Positions 32,396 through 42,784 of a DNA stretch of 64,000 nt are shown here, one piece after another (positions within the stretch are counted from its first letter, which is position 1; every line of letters starts with the position of its first letter). Made by a program: the position numbers and the translations under genes. The notes below the pieces were generated by a model. The model was not told where the DNA came from. It made no database searches and was given only the letters and a program-made list of their open reading frames with translations. Source of the DNA: Vandiemenella viatica (taxonomy: Eukaryota; Arthropoda; Insecta; Orthoptera; Morabidae); NCBI GenBank assembly GCA_031002005.1, contig CM061918.1, positions 44,738,047 to 44,802,046 of the forward strand, written 5' to 3'.

Positions 32396-32730
32396 GTTTA
32401 TCAAGTGCATTCATTTTCGCACTTCTAAACTGAACACACCTTAGAATATATCAGAATGTCCGTGCTTTGATCTCTTAAAAACTGTACGTAATTTCAATAA
32501 GAAGCAAAGAATAAAGGTGGTAGTACCGTTTAGGAAATAGGAAACTCTTTGTTGGTAGCGAAATGCGAATTTATAATGACAATTGTCAAAAGAACTATTC
32601 GTTTTTGTGGCGAGTCACAACAAAGTGGATAATACAAAAAACATTCTCCGTCAAAAAATACATGAGCCAACTTTCATGGTGATCATTGAAACGGTGTTGA
32701 AGTCTATAAATATCTTAGAGATATACCAAC

Positions 32731-32733
<3 letters not shown>
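32396..32733. other. unassigned AT-rich DNA
   Basis: Nothing recognised. Confidence 0.35.

Positions 32734-32805
<72 letters not shown>
32734..32805. repeat. (TA)n microsatellite, about 36 units
   Basis: Uninterrupted TA array that ends at the left border of the next foldback MITE. Confidence 0.97.
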
Positions 32806-32807
<2 letters not shown>

Positions 32808-32810
<3 letters not shown>

Positions 32811-33253
32811 GGTGTTACAAAAAGGTACGGCCAAACTTTCAGGAAACATTCCTCACACACAAACAAAGAAAATATGTTATGTGGATATGTGTCCGGAAAC
32901 GCTTACTTTCCATGTTAGAGCTCATATTGTGGACGGCTGTGATACAATACGCCATTCTCCAGGGCTGCATCAGCGCATCAGGGATTCCATGCGACGGTGG
33001 GTGGATGCATGTATCCTCGCTAACGGAGGACATTTTGAACATTTCCTGTAACAAAGTGTTTGAAGTCACGCTGGTACGTTCTGTTTCTGTGTGTTTCCAT
33101 TCCATGTTTAATGTGATTTGAAGAGAAGTAATAAAATGAGCTCTAACATGGAAAGTAAGCGTTTCCGGACACATGTCCACATAACATATTTTCTTTGTTT
33201 GTGTTTGAGGAATGTTTCCTGAAAGTTTGGCCGTACCTTTTTGTAACACTCTG
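32808..33253 (+). mobile_element. TA-flanked foldback MITE, copy 2
   Basis: It has the same CAGGGTGTTACAAAAAGGTA arms and the same deletion junction (GAGCTCATATTGTGGACGGC) as copy 1 at 3548, in opposite orientation. The transposase remnant reads IVDGCDTIRHSPGLHQRIRD, then DACILANGGHFEHFL and stop at about 33052. A TA lies right of the element at 33254-33255; on the left two extra bases (CA) separate it from the TA array. Confidence 0.88.
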
Positions 33254-33277
33254 TATATATAGATCTTATTATTTTTT

Positions 33278-33378
33278 CGAGAATTTACGCAGCGTTGCTT
33301 ATGGGACAAAAAGCAATTGGAGAAGCAGCTAAAAGTAAAAATCGTGTAATTGGCTAGTCCGATGTTATGCATTGTATT
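33278..33378 (+). repeat. two-copy repeat, copy 1
   Basis: It shares GAGAAGCAGCTAAAAGTAAA, TGTAATTGGC and CGATGTTATGCATTGT with 35588-35674. Class unknown. Confidence 0.5.
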
Positions 33379-33895
33379 GGAAAGTCAGAGGACGGAAGAG
33401 ATTACCTTCTTGGAGCTGAGATTGTGATCGTGACGTGTTTGTCTGTAATATCGAATATTTTTGCTGCCACTGGGTAATCTCCAAGCTTGAGCGACGGTAA
33501 ATGCGTTCTACCATATTATATTCTCGGCAAATTGCCTGTCTCGGGCCACCCAAAACGCCTGGGAAGAGAGGCTGTATCAGAGTTACATCACTGTGCGCTG
33601 TCGTCGCAGATTGCTTCAGACTTACTAATCGTAAAACCTGTCATTTTGATAAGTCGCCTCAAAGAGGTTTGTGAAATCGAATATTGCTAAACTGTTAAAA
33701 CTCTATTATTGGAGTTTTGCACAATCCTTCTAGTTGTAGGATTCCTGCTTATGGTGTGCTTTTAACCTCGATTACTGCCTAAAACTGTTATCTTTCCGGT
33801 ACTGCTACAGGATATTCTGTAGAAGCAAACCTGAAATAAAACAACAGTATTTGGACTTCGTTAGAAAAATGTTTTTAATTAGTTACGTTCCGATT

Positions 33896-35466
33896 AAGGA
33901 TTGCAATCCCGCAGTGTTTTCAATCCCGCGGGATCTGCGCGGGATTTTGCGCCAATCCCGCGGGATCCGTGAGGAATTGGTACAAACAGTTTTTTAACGC
34001 ATATACTCAAAACATAGTTACTTAAAACGTTAGTAAATTAAATAATAATTAAATTAATAAATAATGTTTAATGTTAAATGAAAAATATTAACAGTTAACA
34101 ATATTTGGATTGGCAAAATGACATTAAAACTTTTTAGCGTGTCTTAAGTGTATTTCGAGGTTTTACATTTTTGTTTTTTTTAATCTAAAACAATTTTTAA
34201 ATAAATAATAAAAATGGAAAATATTGAGTCTTAGGTCGTATTATGTGCCTTACAATACATCACATAAGTTTAAAAATATGGTTTGCTTAGTGCCCAAGTT
34301 ACCAGAGTTTTTTTTTTTTTTTTTTAAAAATAAACGTTCCATAACACCTAGAAAAGCATTCCATTTCACGAAGTGAAGTGAATATACTCTGTAAAGTGTA
34401 GACTTGACTCAGAACAAGATCTCATAACTTTTTGTCACTGCACAAGCACGAGACTTTGCCTTTTTTTGCGTGATTCATTATTATATCTCCTGATTCCTTG
34501 ATTGATATTACAGTTGATTCAATGTTATTAAAAGAAACTACTCACCAACACGTAAACTGTCAAGTATTTCAGATTTAGTTATGTGGCGTAACGACGTTTT
34601 TAGAGTGGAAATTATTATTTTTTAGTAAGAAAGGAGACTTTCTCGGCGAATGATTGCAGTGAAGTCCTCATAGGTTGTATCTGCGGATTTCATTGCAAAC
34701 ACACGAAATTACACACGTGAGGAAGACGGCGGAGGCAGCCGTCGAAGTATGTCCTACAACACAGTTCGTCGATACACCCGTGAAAATTTCATTATAACTT
34801 TTTTTATCTTTAGTCGAAATAATAACAAGGAGAAGAGGGATTAATCGAAAGCCCGAGCGGCACATGTGAACAGGTGGCTTTCGTCATAGAAACGCATTGA
34901 GGCAGTGGCCAAAACAACAATAAGTCAAAGGATATACAATTTTCTTTTGATAGCTGTTAAATAAAGAGGTACGCGATCGTTAAAATTTCGATAACATTAG
35001 TTTCATATCAACGAATAATCAAATTTTCAGCCGCAAATTAGTCACAATTACTTTATCTGCAAATACAGAAAATGGGAATAATGAAACCGTGAATAAAAAG
35101 CTGTAACCGTGTAGTTCAGATAACGTAAAAAATAATTATATAGTTAGAAAATCGTACTGGATACGCACCATAACTCAAATTACAGAAATGTGATGAATAC
35201 GTAAAAGTGTATTTATTTACTTACGAATGACGAAGATTGACAAAAACAAACGCTTGTTCACAAGAGTCAAATGCCAACTGGAAGGGTACAGGCAAACAGT
35301 GCAAAATATCCGACAGAGACCGAGTGGGGCAGCGAGTCACGCAGACTGACACGCGTTTCCGCCGGATTTTGCGGATTGCGGATCTGCTTAATTTTGTGCA
35401 GGATCCGCCAGACTGTCTAATGATGCGAGATTGCAGGATCCCGCTTTGCTGGATTGCAGTCCCTAA
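33896..35466. mobile_element. hAT-like element with 8-bp target duplication
   Basis: The flanks are TTCCGATT (33888-33895) and TTCCGATC (35467-35474). The left end AAGGATTGCAATCCCGC and the reverse-complemented right end TTAGGGACTGCAATCC form imperfect inverted termini. Both are followed by GC-rich subterminal blocks built of CAATCCCGCGGGATC-like motifs. No transposase frame was recognised in the 1.57 kb interior, which contains the two-copy repeat at 34315-34460. Confidence 0.55.
34315..34460 (+). repeat. two-copy interspersed repeat, copy 2
   Basis: Paralogue of 10770-10905 with AATAAACGTTCCATAACACC, AGTGAATATACTCTG and TGTAGACTTGACTCAGAACA. It follows a T-run and lies inside the hAT-like element. 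Confidence 0.55.
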
Positions 35467-35493
35467 TTCCGATCGATTCGAATCAATTTGGAA

Positions 35494-35578
35494 CGAGCGT
35501 GATGGGTGAGTGGAAGCGCTCGGACCTCTCATTCGGGTGGTCGCGGGTTCGAAATCCCTTCCGGCCATCCAGATTTTA
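35494..35578 (+). repeat. SINE, 3'-truncated head
   Basis: GAGCGTGATGGGTGAGTGG, GGGTTCGAAATCC and CCGGCCATCCAGATTTTA are followed immediately by unrelated sequence. Confidence 0.85.
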
Positions 35579-35587
35579 TTATTGTTT

Positions 35588-35674
35588 TCAAGAATTTACA
35601 CAAAAAACCATTTGAGAAGCAGCTAAAAAGAAAAATCGTATAACTGGCCAATTCGATGTTATGCATTGTGTTTC
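35588..35674 (+). repeat. two-copy repeat, copy 2
   Basis: It shares TTTGAGAAGCAGCTAAAAAG and CGATGTTATGCATTGTG with 33278-33378. It lies between a plus-strand SINE head and a minus-strand SINE. Confidence 0.5.
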
Positions 35675-35696
35675 GGTTTTCCATGGTTTTCCCTAA

Positions 35697-35836
35697 AGGA
35701 AACCATCCCCACATTCGCCTGTAGTAATTTGGGGAAACAATGGAAAACCCATATCTGGATGGCCGGTCGGGGATTCGAACCGGCGTCTTCCGAATGCGGG
35801 TCCAGAGCGTTACCGCTCATCCACCATGGTCGGATT
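35697..35836 (-). repeat. SINE head and body, minus strand
   Basis: GGGGATTCGAACC, GCCGGTCGG, ATGGAAAACCCATATCTGGA and GAGCGTTACCGCTCATCCAC are the reverse complement of the SINE head and first half of the body. Confidence 0.88.
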
Positions 35837-35857
35837 TGCTACGGGCTTAATGTTACA

Positions 35858-36044
35858 TCGATGTCTAGGTCATTAGAGCTGGCGAGGATAGGAGTTCAAA
35901 GGAACGGAAAGGAATTCGGGCATCGCATTTTGAATGAACCACTGCGGCATTCGCCAGCGAAAAAGCAAAATCTCGATGACAGTACGAGGATTTGAATCCA
36001 GAATGCAAGGCCAGAGCGTTACCTTTCACTCACCGGGCTCTGTG
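35858..36044 (-). repeat. SINE, minus strand, diverged
   Basis: GGATTTGAATCC (B-box remnant), GGCCAGAGCGTTACC and GGAAAGGAATTCGGGCATCG place a full but decayed minus copy next to the previous one. The CATGGAAAACCCAAATC block is lost. Confidence 0.75.
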
Positions 36045-36122
36045 AACCACGGAAGTATTGTAATGTGCTTCACATACACAAAATAGTGTTTTCTATGCGT
36101 GAAGATAGGTTTAATGGATCAA

Positions 36123-36255
36123 TTTTTTTTTTTTAAAGATTAATGATACGCCAGTACAATTTTATTTTTTGTCGTACGCTGTTCACTCCATTTCCCAGAG
36201 CATCTTCAGTGAGATCTGTCTGATATTTGTACATTTTGTCAGTTACAGTTTATCT
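36123..36255 (-). repeat. poly-A retroposed repeat with hammerhead-like core, copy 1
   Basis: Reverse-complemented it reads ACAAATATCAGACAGATC, CACTGAAGATGCTCTGGGAA, TGGAGTGAAC, TACTGGCGTATCATTAATC and a poly-A run. It matches 37262-37439. CTGAAGA with a downstream GAAC would be a degraded hammerhead ribozyme core. Confidence 0.55.
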
Positions 36256-36820
36256 AAAAATAATTTGAAGAGCAGTTGGAATTATTTTTACCTACATGTG
36301 ACTATATTTCATGTTTTCAGAGTCAGGGTTTGCTTTGTCGAATAGTTTTTAACAGGAATCGTTGTGAATATTCCAAACATTTCTCTTCACTGTTGAAGGC
36401 GATAACCCATCACTACACCGACTTGACTACACAGTACCACCATATAGTTTACTACCAGTATAGAGTTCAAAACCACATATGAGTGTAAACACGACGCCTC
36501 GTTTTTCACTAGTCCATAGAGTGTATGTTTTGTTTATGTTTCAGGTTTCATTGATTTTTGTGGTCTGCTTTGTGCTGTCTTTGCTGGTGGGCAGACATTT
36601 GAAATGCTTGGTTTTTTGGTGAATATTTATTTTGTTTTTTGTTTCGCCAATAGTGTTTGGTTGGTCAAAGTTCGTGTATTCATTAATTACCTGTTTTCCT
36701 TCAACTAGTGCTTTTCGAATGTGATAATTTCCTTGAAATGTTAATGACTGTAGTTTGCTATTGTGTATACTCAGCATTTCCGTGTCCTTGTTCACAATGA
36801 TTCCTGTTAAATTACGTGAG
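36256..36820. other. unassigned DNA
   Basis: A minus frame (36541-36855) is open for 104 codons with KTKHFKCLPTS and a Lys-rich end. It resembles worn LINE-adjacent frames but has no diagnostic motif. Confidence 0.25.
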
Positions 36821-37190
36821 GTGAAATAGGGGGGGGGGGGGCGAAATCTCACCAAATCTCACTAAGGGGGGTGGGGGGGGGGGGTCAACGGAAATCTTAC
36901 GTGAGGTTTTGGGATTTTTTTTTTTTTTTTGAATGTAGAGCTAAAACAAAAGTCTACAAATGACACGAAAGCCGATTTGACGGGCGGATTTCGTCGAAAA
37001 GTGGGGGAGACCTAAAAAAAAAAGTCCCAAAACGTTTGCGAGAGCAACTTGTAGGGGGAGGGGAGGGTCTCCCGGACCAGATCTCACCAGAGGGGGGAGG
37101 GGGGTCGGACCAGATCTCATGAAGTCTCACCAGAGAGGGGGAGGAGGTTCTGGATATCCGTAAAAACACCCCCCAAAGCAAATCTTAACT
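36821..37190. repeat. G-rich low-complexity block, possible decayed MITE
   Basis: Runs of 10 or more G occur at about 36830-36841 and 36873-36884, and GGGGGAGGGGAGGG blocks at 37050-37140. They are interspersed with a repeated AATCTCACCAGA or AATCTTACGTGAGG motif. The plus strand could form G-quadruplexes. The TTACGTGAGG ends resemble the 724-1456 MITE style, but no clean TIR pair was found. Confidence 0.45.
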
Positions 37191-37261
37191 CTGAGAACAT
37201 GAAATAGAATCACACGTAAGTAAAATTAATTTCAGCTGTGCTTCATATTCGTTTTAAATCA

Positions 37262-37382
37262 AATATAACTGACTAAATGTACAAATATCACACAGATGTT
37301 GCTGAAGATGCTCTGGAAAATGGAGTGAAACACGTAAGACACGAAATAAAATAAAATTCAGTTGCCCTGGTGTATCATTAAA

Positions 37383-37439
<57 letters not shown>
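37262..37439 (+). repeat. poly-A retroposed repeat with hammerhead-like core, copy 2
   Basis: ACAAATATCACACAGATG, GCTGAAGATGCTCTGG, TGGAGTGAAACACGTAAG and TGGTGTATCATTAAAATTTG precede a 51-base poly-A run (37389-37439). CTGAAGA (37302-37308) and GAAA (37327-37330) enclose a short stem, the layout of a hammerhead core. The young-looking tail suggests recent retroposition. Confidence 0.6.
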
Positions 37440-37440
<1 letters not shown>

Positions 37441-37499
37441 ACCGACTATCTTACAATTGCGGAAATGGCCGACAACATCCTGCTGTTAGGTTTAAGGAA

Positions 37500-37575
37500 C
37501 TTTCAGCCGATACCGATATTCGAACCAGGGACCTTTTAATCTCAGGAAGAAGCATTAACCACTGACCCGCCAGAC
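37500..37575 (-). repeat. tRNA-like SINE head, minus strand, other family
   Basis: Reverse-complemented: GTCAGTGGTTAATGCTTC (A-box arm) and GGTCCCTGGTTCGAATATC (B-box arm) at tRNA-like spacing. The body does not match the common SINE. Confidence 0.45.
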
Positions 37576-38250
37576 ATGCAATGAAATCCACGGATATGTT
37601 TATATGTAGGCCTATGGCGAAGGGATGGAGGAATAAAGATTTACTGATTGCGGGGAGTGAATTGTTCTTCGTAACAGCTGTATCCGTGGTTGCTGATATT
37701 GATCAATAATTCACGTCTAGCCAGAGAGGAGGGGCATGAGTCCACCCCGAGAGGGGGCGGAACAGCGATAAATAGTAGTTACTAGAGTGAAGCCGGTGAG
37801 TAAAGCTGGACGTAATGTGAAACATCAAGCAAGCAAGCAAGGAACCCCGACTCATAACAGCTTCTCCCTGCCGCGAGGTCGGGAACAATGTTTTTCGACC
37901 TGAAAGCAACAGGAGAAATTCTCTAAAGAGCACAGCATAACGCTCGAATGTCTGAACTCGGGAACTACATCGAAATTACGCTACTGTAATGTAATATTGC
38001 GAGAAACATTTTCTTCTAATTCATTCTCTTGAGAATCAAAAAAAATTACGTTATTGATACCGTCTTCGAAAAAGCCAATCGAAGTAACTGCGAAGCTTCT
38101 GGATATATTTCTACTTTCTGCAGCAATAATGTTGGGGTAACTGACTCTAAAATATGCCTCAGAAAATGCTTGCAGTGTCTTAGTGAGTGGTCGTACCAGA
38201 AGATACATCGTTAACACGGTGTTGGGTGTAAGACTGTTTCAGGACCTGAC
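37576..38250. other. unassigned DNA
   Basis: It includes a CAAG-repeat patch at 37827-37842. No gene recognised. Confidence 0.35.
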
Positions 38251-38254
38251 CGAT

Positions 38255-38429
38255 CCTGCGGTCAGTGGCAACGTTGGGCTTTGGCATTCACAGGACATGG
38301 TTTCGATCCTGATTCGGTCGTATAAATTTCAATGATTTCCAGAAATCGCTGCGTGTTGGTTCAAGGATGATCCGCCCACGGAACACTTGAGTGGCTCTAA
38401 TGTCACCGATATCGACGAGCCGTAACACC
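38255..38429 (+). repeat. SINE, very diverged
   Basis: GGTTTCGATCCTGATTCGGT replaces the B-box region, and GATATCGACGAGCCGTAA fits the gacgtcgacgaggcgtaa 3' end. It is directly followed by a fresh SINE that used its end as target. Confidence 0.55.
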
Positions 38430-38657
38430 ACCGAGCGTGGTGGTGTAACGGATAGCGTTCTGGCCTCGCATTCGGGAGGACGGCGGTTCGAATCCCCGTC
38501 CGGGCATCCAGATTTGGGTTTTCCATGGTTTCCCCAAATCACTCCAGGTGAATACCGGGATGCTTCCTTCAAAAGGCCATGGCCGAATTCCTTCCCATTC
38601 CTTGCCCCCATCCTTTCCCGTCTCTAAAGACCACGTTGTTAAAAAGGGACGTTAAAC

Positions 38658-38702
<45 letters not shown>
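38430..38702 (+). repeat. SINE, young copy, second tail type, 41-base poly-A
   Basis: It has the full head ACCGAGCGTGGTGGTGTAAC, a perfect B box GGTTCGAATCC and an intact body. The 3' domain differs from the common type: CGTCTCTAAAGACCACGTTG and GACGTTAAACTGTTAAA replace GTCGACGAGGCGTAAAGCC. Poly-A spans 38662-38702. The flanks CGTAACACC (38421-38429) and CGTAAAACC (38703-38711) are a target duplication with one mismatch. Confidence 0.93.
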
Positions 38703-38703
<1 letters not shown>

Positions 38704-38764
38704 GTAAAACCTTAACAAAAAGTGATCGTAACCAAAGTGTTTTCAGCGCCTTTTACACCGTTCT

Positions 38765-39026
38765 ACCGAGCGTGGTGGATGAGTGGAAATGCTTTGGCCT
38801 CGCATTCGGGAGGGCAGCAGTTCGAATCCCCGTCCGGACACCCAGATTTGGGTTTTCCATGAGTTCCCCAAATCACTCCAGGCGAATGCCAGGATGCTTC
38901 CTTTAGAAAGGCCGTGGCCGAATTCCTTCCCGTTCCTTGTTCCCAGTACCATCCCACCTGTAATGACCTCGACGTCGACAAGGCGTAGAACCGTAAATAA
39001 AAAAAAATAAAAAAAATAAAAAAAAA
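38765..39026 (+). repeat. tRNA-derived SINE, first tail type
   Basis: Head ACCGAGCGTGGTGGATGAG, B box AGTTCGAATCC, body CCAAATCACTCCAGGCGAAT, 3' end GACGTCGACAAGGCGTAGAA, and a tail of A-runs interrupted by T (AAAAAAAATAAAAAAAT). Confidence 0.92.
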
Positions 39027-40925
39027 CAGATCGAGGATGGAATAGTGTATTCATGCGTCTGTCATGTCACTTTAGATATTGCTCCTAGCATGCATTACTG
39101 ATGTTGACATTACTGATTGACTAACGCTTGGCGTAGCGCGTAATAGTGCCGTGTTGCGGGGTCCAGGAGCAATGTTGTCCTATCCCCATATCCTGGATAT
39201 GACAGATTATTGCCTGGTCATTGAAATATTCATGGCTTTTAAATAGCTGTACCCAGGCCCGCCGTAAGTGGGCGGGCAAGGCGTGCGCCGCACGCGGGCG
39301 GCACGTCCAGGGGGGCGGCAAATCGAGTGATCGACTGTCGCCGCCCCGATAGTTGCCACTTCACTGTCGCCGCCGGGACAGTAGCGGAGCTGAAAAATAA
39401 TGGGTGCGGTGACAAAGGGGGTGCTAACATAGGGGCGGCAAAATAATGTTGGAAGGTGCAGCAATCTCACAGTTTTTTGACCCGGTTTCGAAAATTCCTA
39501 CATCCAACACTGGCTGTTTTTAAATAGGGGGCTGCATAATCGGTATTGCACAAGAATTTCTAATTGTTTCCAAAAAAATAAAATAAAAGCCGCCTTTAAA
39601 AAACACACCAACATCTTTAAAATAACTTTATACCTTGCAGAAAATAAATCTAAATGGACAATATTTTATGTAACTATTTTTGAAATTTTTACATTAATCG
39701 GTTATTTTTGGAGACTGTGCCAGCTGTAACATCGAGAGGAACGAATTACAGCATTTTATTTTGCTGCTCGAGGCGACACGGGCTGCACAAACGAAAATTT
39801 CGAATATTTTACAGCATATAGTGAGGCAGATATTGTTATTGCGGCAGGCAGTTTAGGGGGACAAAATAGACTGTGTTTTAATTTGTGGCTCGGCCTCGTT
39901 GGTCGTAGAGGCTTATCTCTGGCGCTACATTGTCAGCTGGTAGGCTGTATTATGCGGTAAACGCTTTATAGTTAGTATAATATCGGTGTATCATCTGCAT
40001 GTTTCAGTTTTGTTGAAACATTTTTCTAGTATTAATCATAGGTAAGTAGTAACATGACTTTTTATAAAGAAGCTATAGTCTACTAGGAAAAAACTAAATT
40101 ATTATAGTTAAATTTCGTGTATACTTTTACAGACTTGGTCCATGGGGACCAAGTCATGGAAGGAGAGTAGTGATTTATATTTCCTGTGTTGCCGACATTT
40201 CAGCTGTAATATGATGTGAAATTCTCCCCGTGTCTGGCGTTATTTTTTATGGCGAGGGTTGTTGTGTGTGGGGGGAGAGGTGATTTTTATCGGCCACAAT
40301 ATGGATTGCTGCACACAGCAGCACGAAATGGGCGACGCACGCTTTCATGTCGGCTGGGAGGGAAAAATAAAATATGGAATTCACCCCCCCCTTCCGCCAC
40401 CGGCGGGTTGTTACTTCTCCCTAACCACACCCTCCGTGCGGTGGTTAGTTGGTTTCACAGTACTAACAGCCTGCTACCGGCAAATCGCGTATTTTCGAAT
40501 CTAATTTACATACTCGTACCCACATCTTAACAGATGTCCTAATATACTGTGTGTAACGGAATCTGCTTACGTGGGATGGCTGTCATAAAGACACTGCACC
40601 TTTCTTCTCTCTTATACTAACACTAGCATTTTCCCGCTGCTTTGCCGTGCGGACCTTGGTGTCCATAGTAATGCGCTTGCCTTTCGTCTTTCTCCAAAAA
40701 GTGTGTAATGTAATATTTTTATATTGTTTACCGTAAATTAAATTCACAATTTCTTGACGTTTATTGGTGTGTTAGTCTTTGATGCAGTTGTTTATTAAAG
40801 TCTTCCGTGTATTCTAACGTGTTATATTTCAAGAAATTGAAGAAATAAATAACCAAAGTTACGTATCAAAAAACAAAGCTCAAGACAAAGGATGGAAAAT
40901 TTATCTGTGTTGTGTGATCTTTGGT
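39027..40925. other. unassigned, with a CpG-rich patch at 39255-39440
   Basis: The patch at 39255-39440 carries CAGGCCCGCCGTAAG and repeated GGGGCGGCAAA, which could be a hAT-type terminus, but no partner end was found. A plus frame at 40216-40530 has no recognised domain. The rest is AT-rich. Confidence 0.3.
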
Positions 40926-40929
40926 GAGT

Positions 40930-41125
40930 ACCTCGTAAAGAATTTGTCATCTGAGATACGTGATCTGTGGTGCCTATATGCTATCGGTAGGAAGGAATTA
41001 TAATTTCCTGCTCCATAAGGTTTAAAACTGTGGAAATCGCATCCAAATTCGGTCAGTAGTTTTCTCCGTTATGCCTCTATAAAGGAACAGACAGACGAAG
41101 CCAGCTTACACATTTATAATAGAAT
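40930..41125 (+). repeat. RTE-like tail repeat, diverged
   Basis: AAATTCGGTCAGTAGTTTTC, ACAGACAGACGAAGCC and ACATTTATAATAGAATAATT fit the end of the family that is complete at 27675-27950. Confidence 0.5.
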
Positions 41126-42784
41126 AATTATATATTGACAGAAATTAATGATATATTATTTCATGGATCAATGTAAGTTATAGACATTAGGGAGTTAGCC
41201 TACAAAGATCAATTCCCCCCCCCCAAAAAAAACACCCCATGCAAACGACTACGTTAGCGACTTCTACTACGAGATGAGCGAAACTATATTTTTATAAAAC
41301 TATTCTTCTCTTTGCCTTCTATTTACTTTAATATGTCAATTTGTCAGCCGTCTCCGCTCTCTTTGTAGCTGGAAAGAAGACTGTAATTAAATAGTGCGAG
41401 ATGTATAGAAATAAAAGTCTTAATTGATTCACTTTTATTGAATTCTCTGTTCATAAGCCAGAAAACAGCAGGACAATATAATGTTAGAATAAATTTATTT
41501 ATCGACCAAAATACACTCTAAAAACCCAAATACCAGATCCGAATCAACGGGTTTAATAAGAATGGCTGTTTAACACTTGTGCACTCATAACTTTTTATGC
41601 AAAGCAGTTGAACCGCGTCAAAATTAGCGCGACAAGTCGTAAAAGAGTTCACAGCGTACCAGAGACTGTTAAATCTCTAATTGAGAGCTGCGCTATAATT
41701 CAAGTCGCGCAGCGTGTTGCTCCAGAAAAGTACAAAAGAACACCGTTTTCTCACAACTTAATAACTTCTTGAAAACAGACTTGGTATCAGCCAATAACTG
41801 AAGAAACAAAACTAACTGTAATACAGTATTAATGAAACAGACCTGTCTGACAACATATGCTGATGTGTGATGTTCGATAGATTTGAACAATGATCGGGAC
41901 TGATTAGAGCGTCGTGTCTCTTTCTGTTTGGTGATCTGTTCAGGACAACGTTGTGTAGGATGGTTCCTGAACTGACACACAAGGTCACACCAAACCAGAG
42001 TTCAGAAGAAAAATTTGGGCCAGTTATTGTTCCGTCTCTCACTTGTTGGGTTGGCCGTGGAATCGAGCTGTAGTGATAACAACCGGGAATCGTCAGAGAA
42101 AGATAAGCGTCTAACGGGAAGGAGGAGACGGAAGTCAACATTTTGAGGTAGGAGACAAGCAGATTTGGGAACTAATGTGAGAATTGAATTTTCCTCCCGG
42201 TGCAGGTCTGTTGGTTCTATACATTCTTGACGGGTGTTCAGGCGTTCGTTAACTCACACACCATCTCTACAGCTGCTTCCACTATTTTAAACAGGTAAAA
42301 TACTAGCTCGAAGTAAATTATGCAGTATACAACTATACTTGCTGTGATTGCCGCTTTCAGTTTCCCCCCGAGTGTATTCCGAAACACTTGTGCCTGCATC
42401 AGCATTGTTCTCTTCCGTCAGATCTGCAACAGCTCGTCCTTGTCCTTCTTTACAGATTTGGCAAGCCTCCGACTTCCACGTTAAGTATTGTGACGTGGAC
42501 GTTTAACACCTTGTCGCCTAATCGTTGTTTCAGCGTCCTCCAACCACTTTCCGTAGATGCATGTTACAGTAACACGCGAACAAGGAACAGTCTCACATTT
42601 TCCGAGATGCTCATCCTCAGGCGCCGTTCCAGAACAATCTACCATTCGTCAAAATTATTTATCTCAGTGTATTTCCCTATTGTCGTTACAATCAGTCCTC
42701 AGGTGTCTCTAAAATCCACTTATGTACAGTATATAAGTGGACTTTAGAGGAGAAATATTACTCTGAGACTACATATAAAGAATG
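41126..42784. other. unassigned DNA with a 43-bp hairpin near 42728
   Basis: Frames at 41693-41980 (-), 41812-42141 (-) and 42388-42747 (+) are open for about 100 codons each but show no recognised domain. A near-perfect inverted repeat lies at 42707-42749. Confidence 0.3.

Noticed and set aside
32839..33372. 177-codon minus-strand open frame
   Set aside because: It is antisense to the MITE and its transposase remnant and repeats in the other MITE copies, so it is a shadow.
37389..37439. Poly-A/poly-K frame as coding
   Set aside because: It is a homopolymer tail of a retroposed repeat.
39255..39440. CAGGCCCGCCGTAAG as a hAT left end
   Set aside because: No matching right end or target duplication was found.
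40003..40048. Exon between GCATGTTTCAG and GTAAGTAG
   Set aside because: The acceptor lacks a pyrimidine tract and the 35-nt segment contains stops in two frames; too weak to list.
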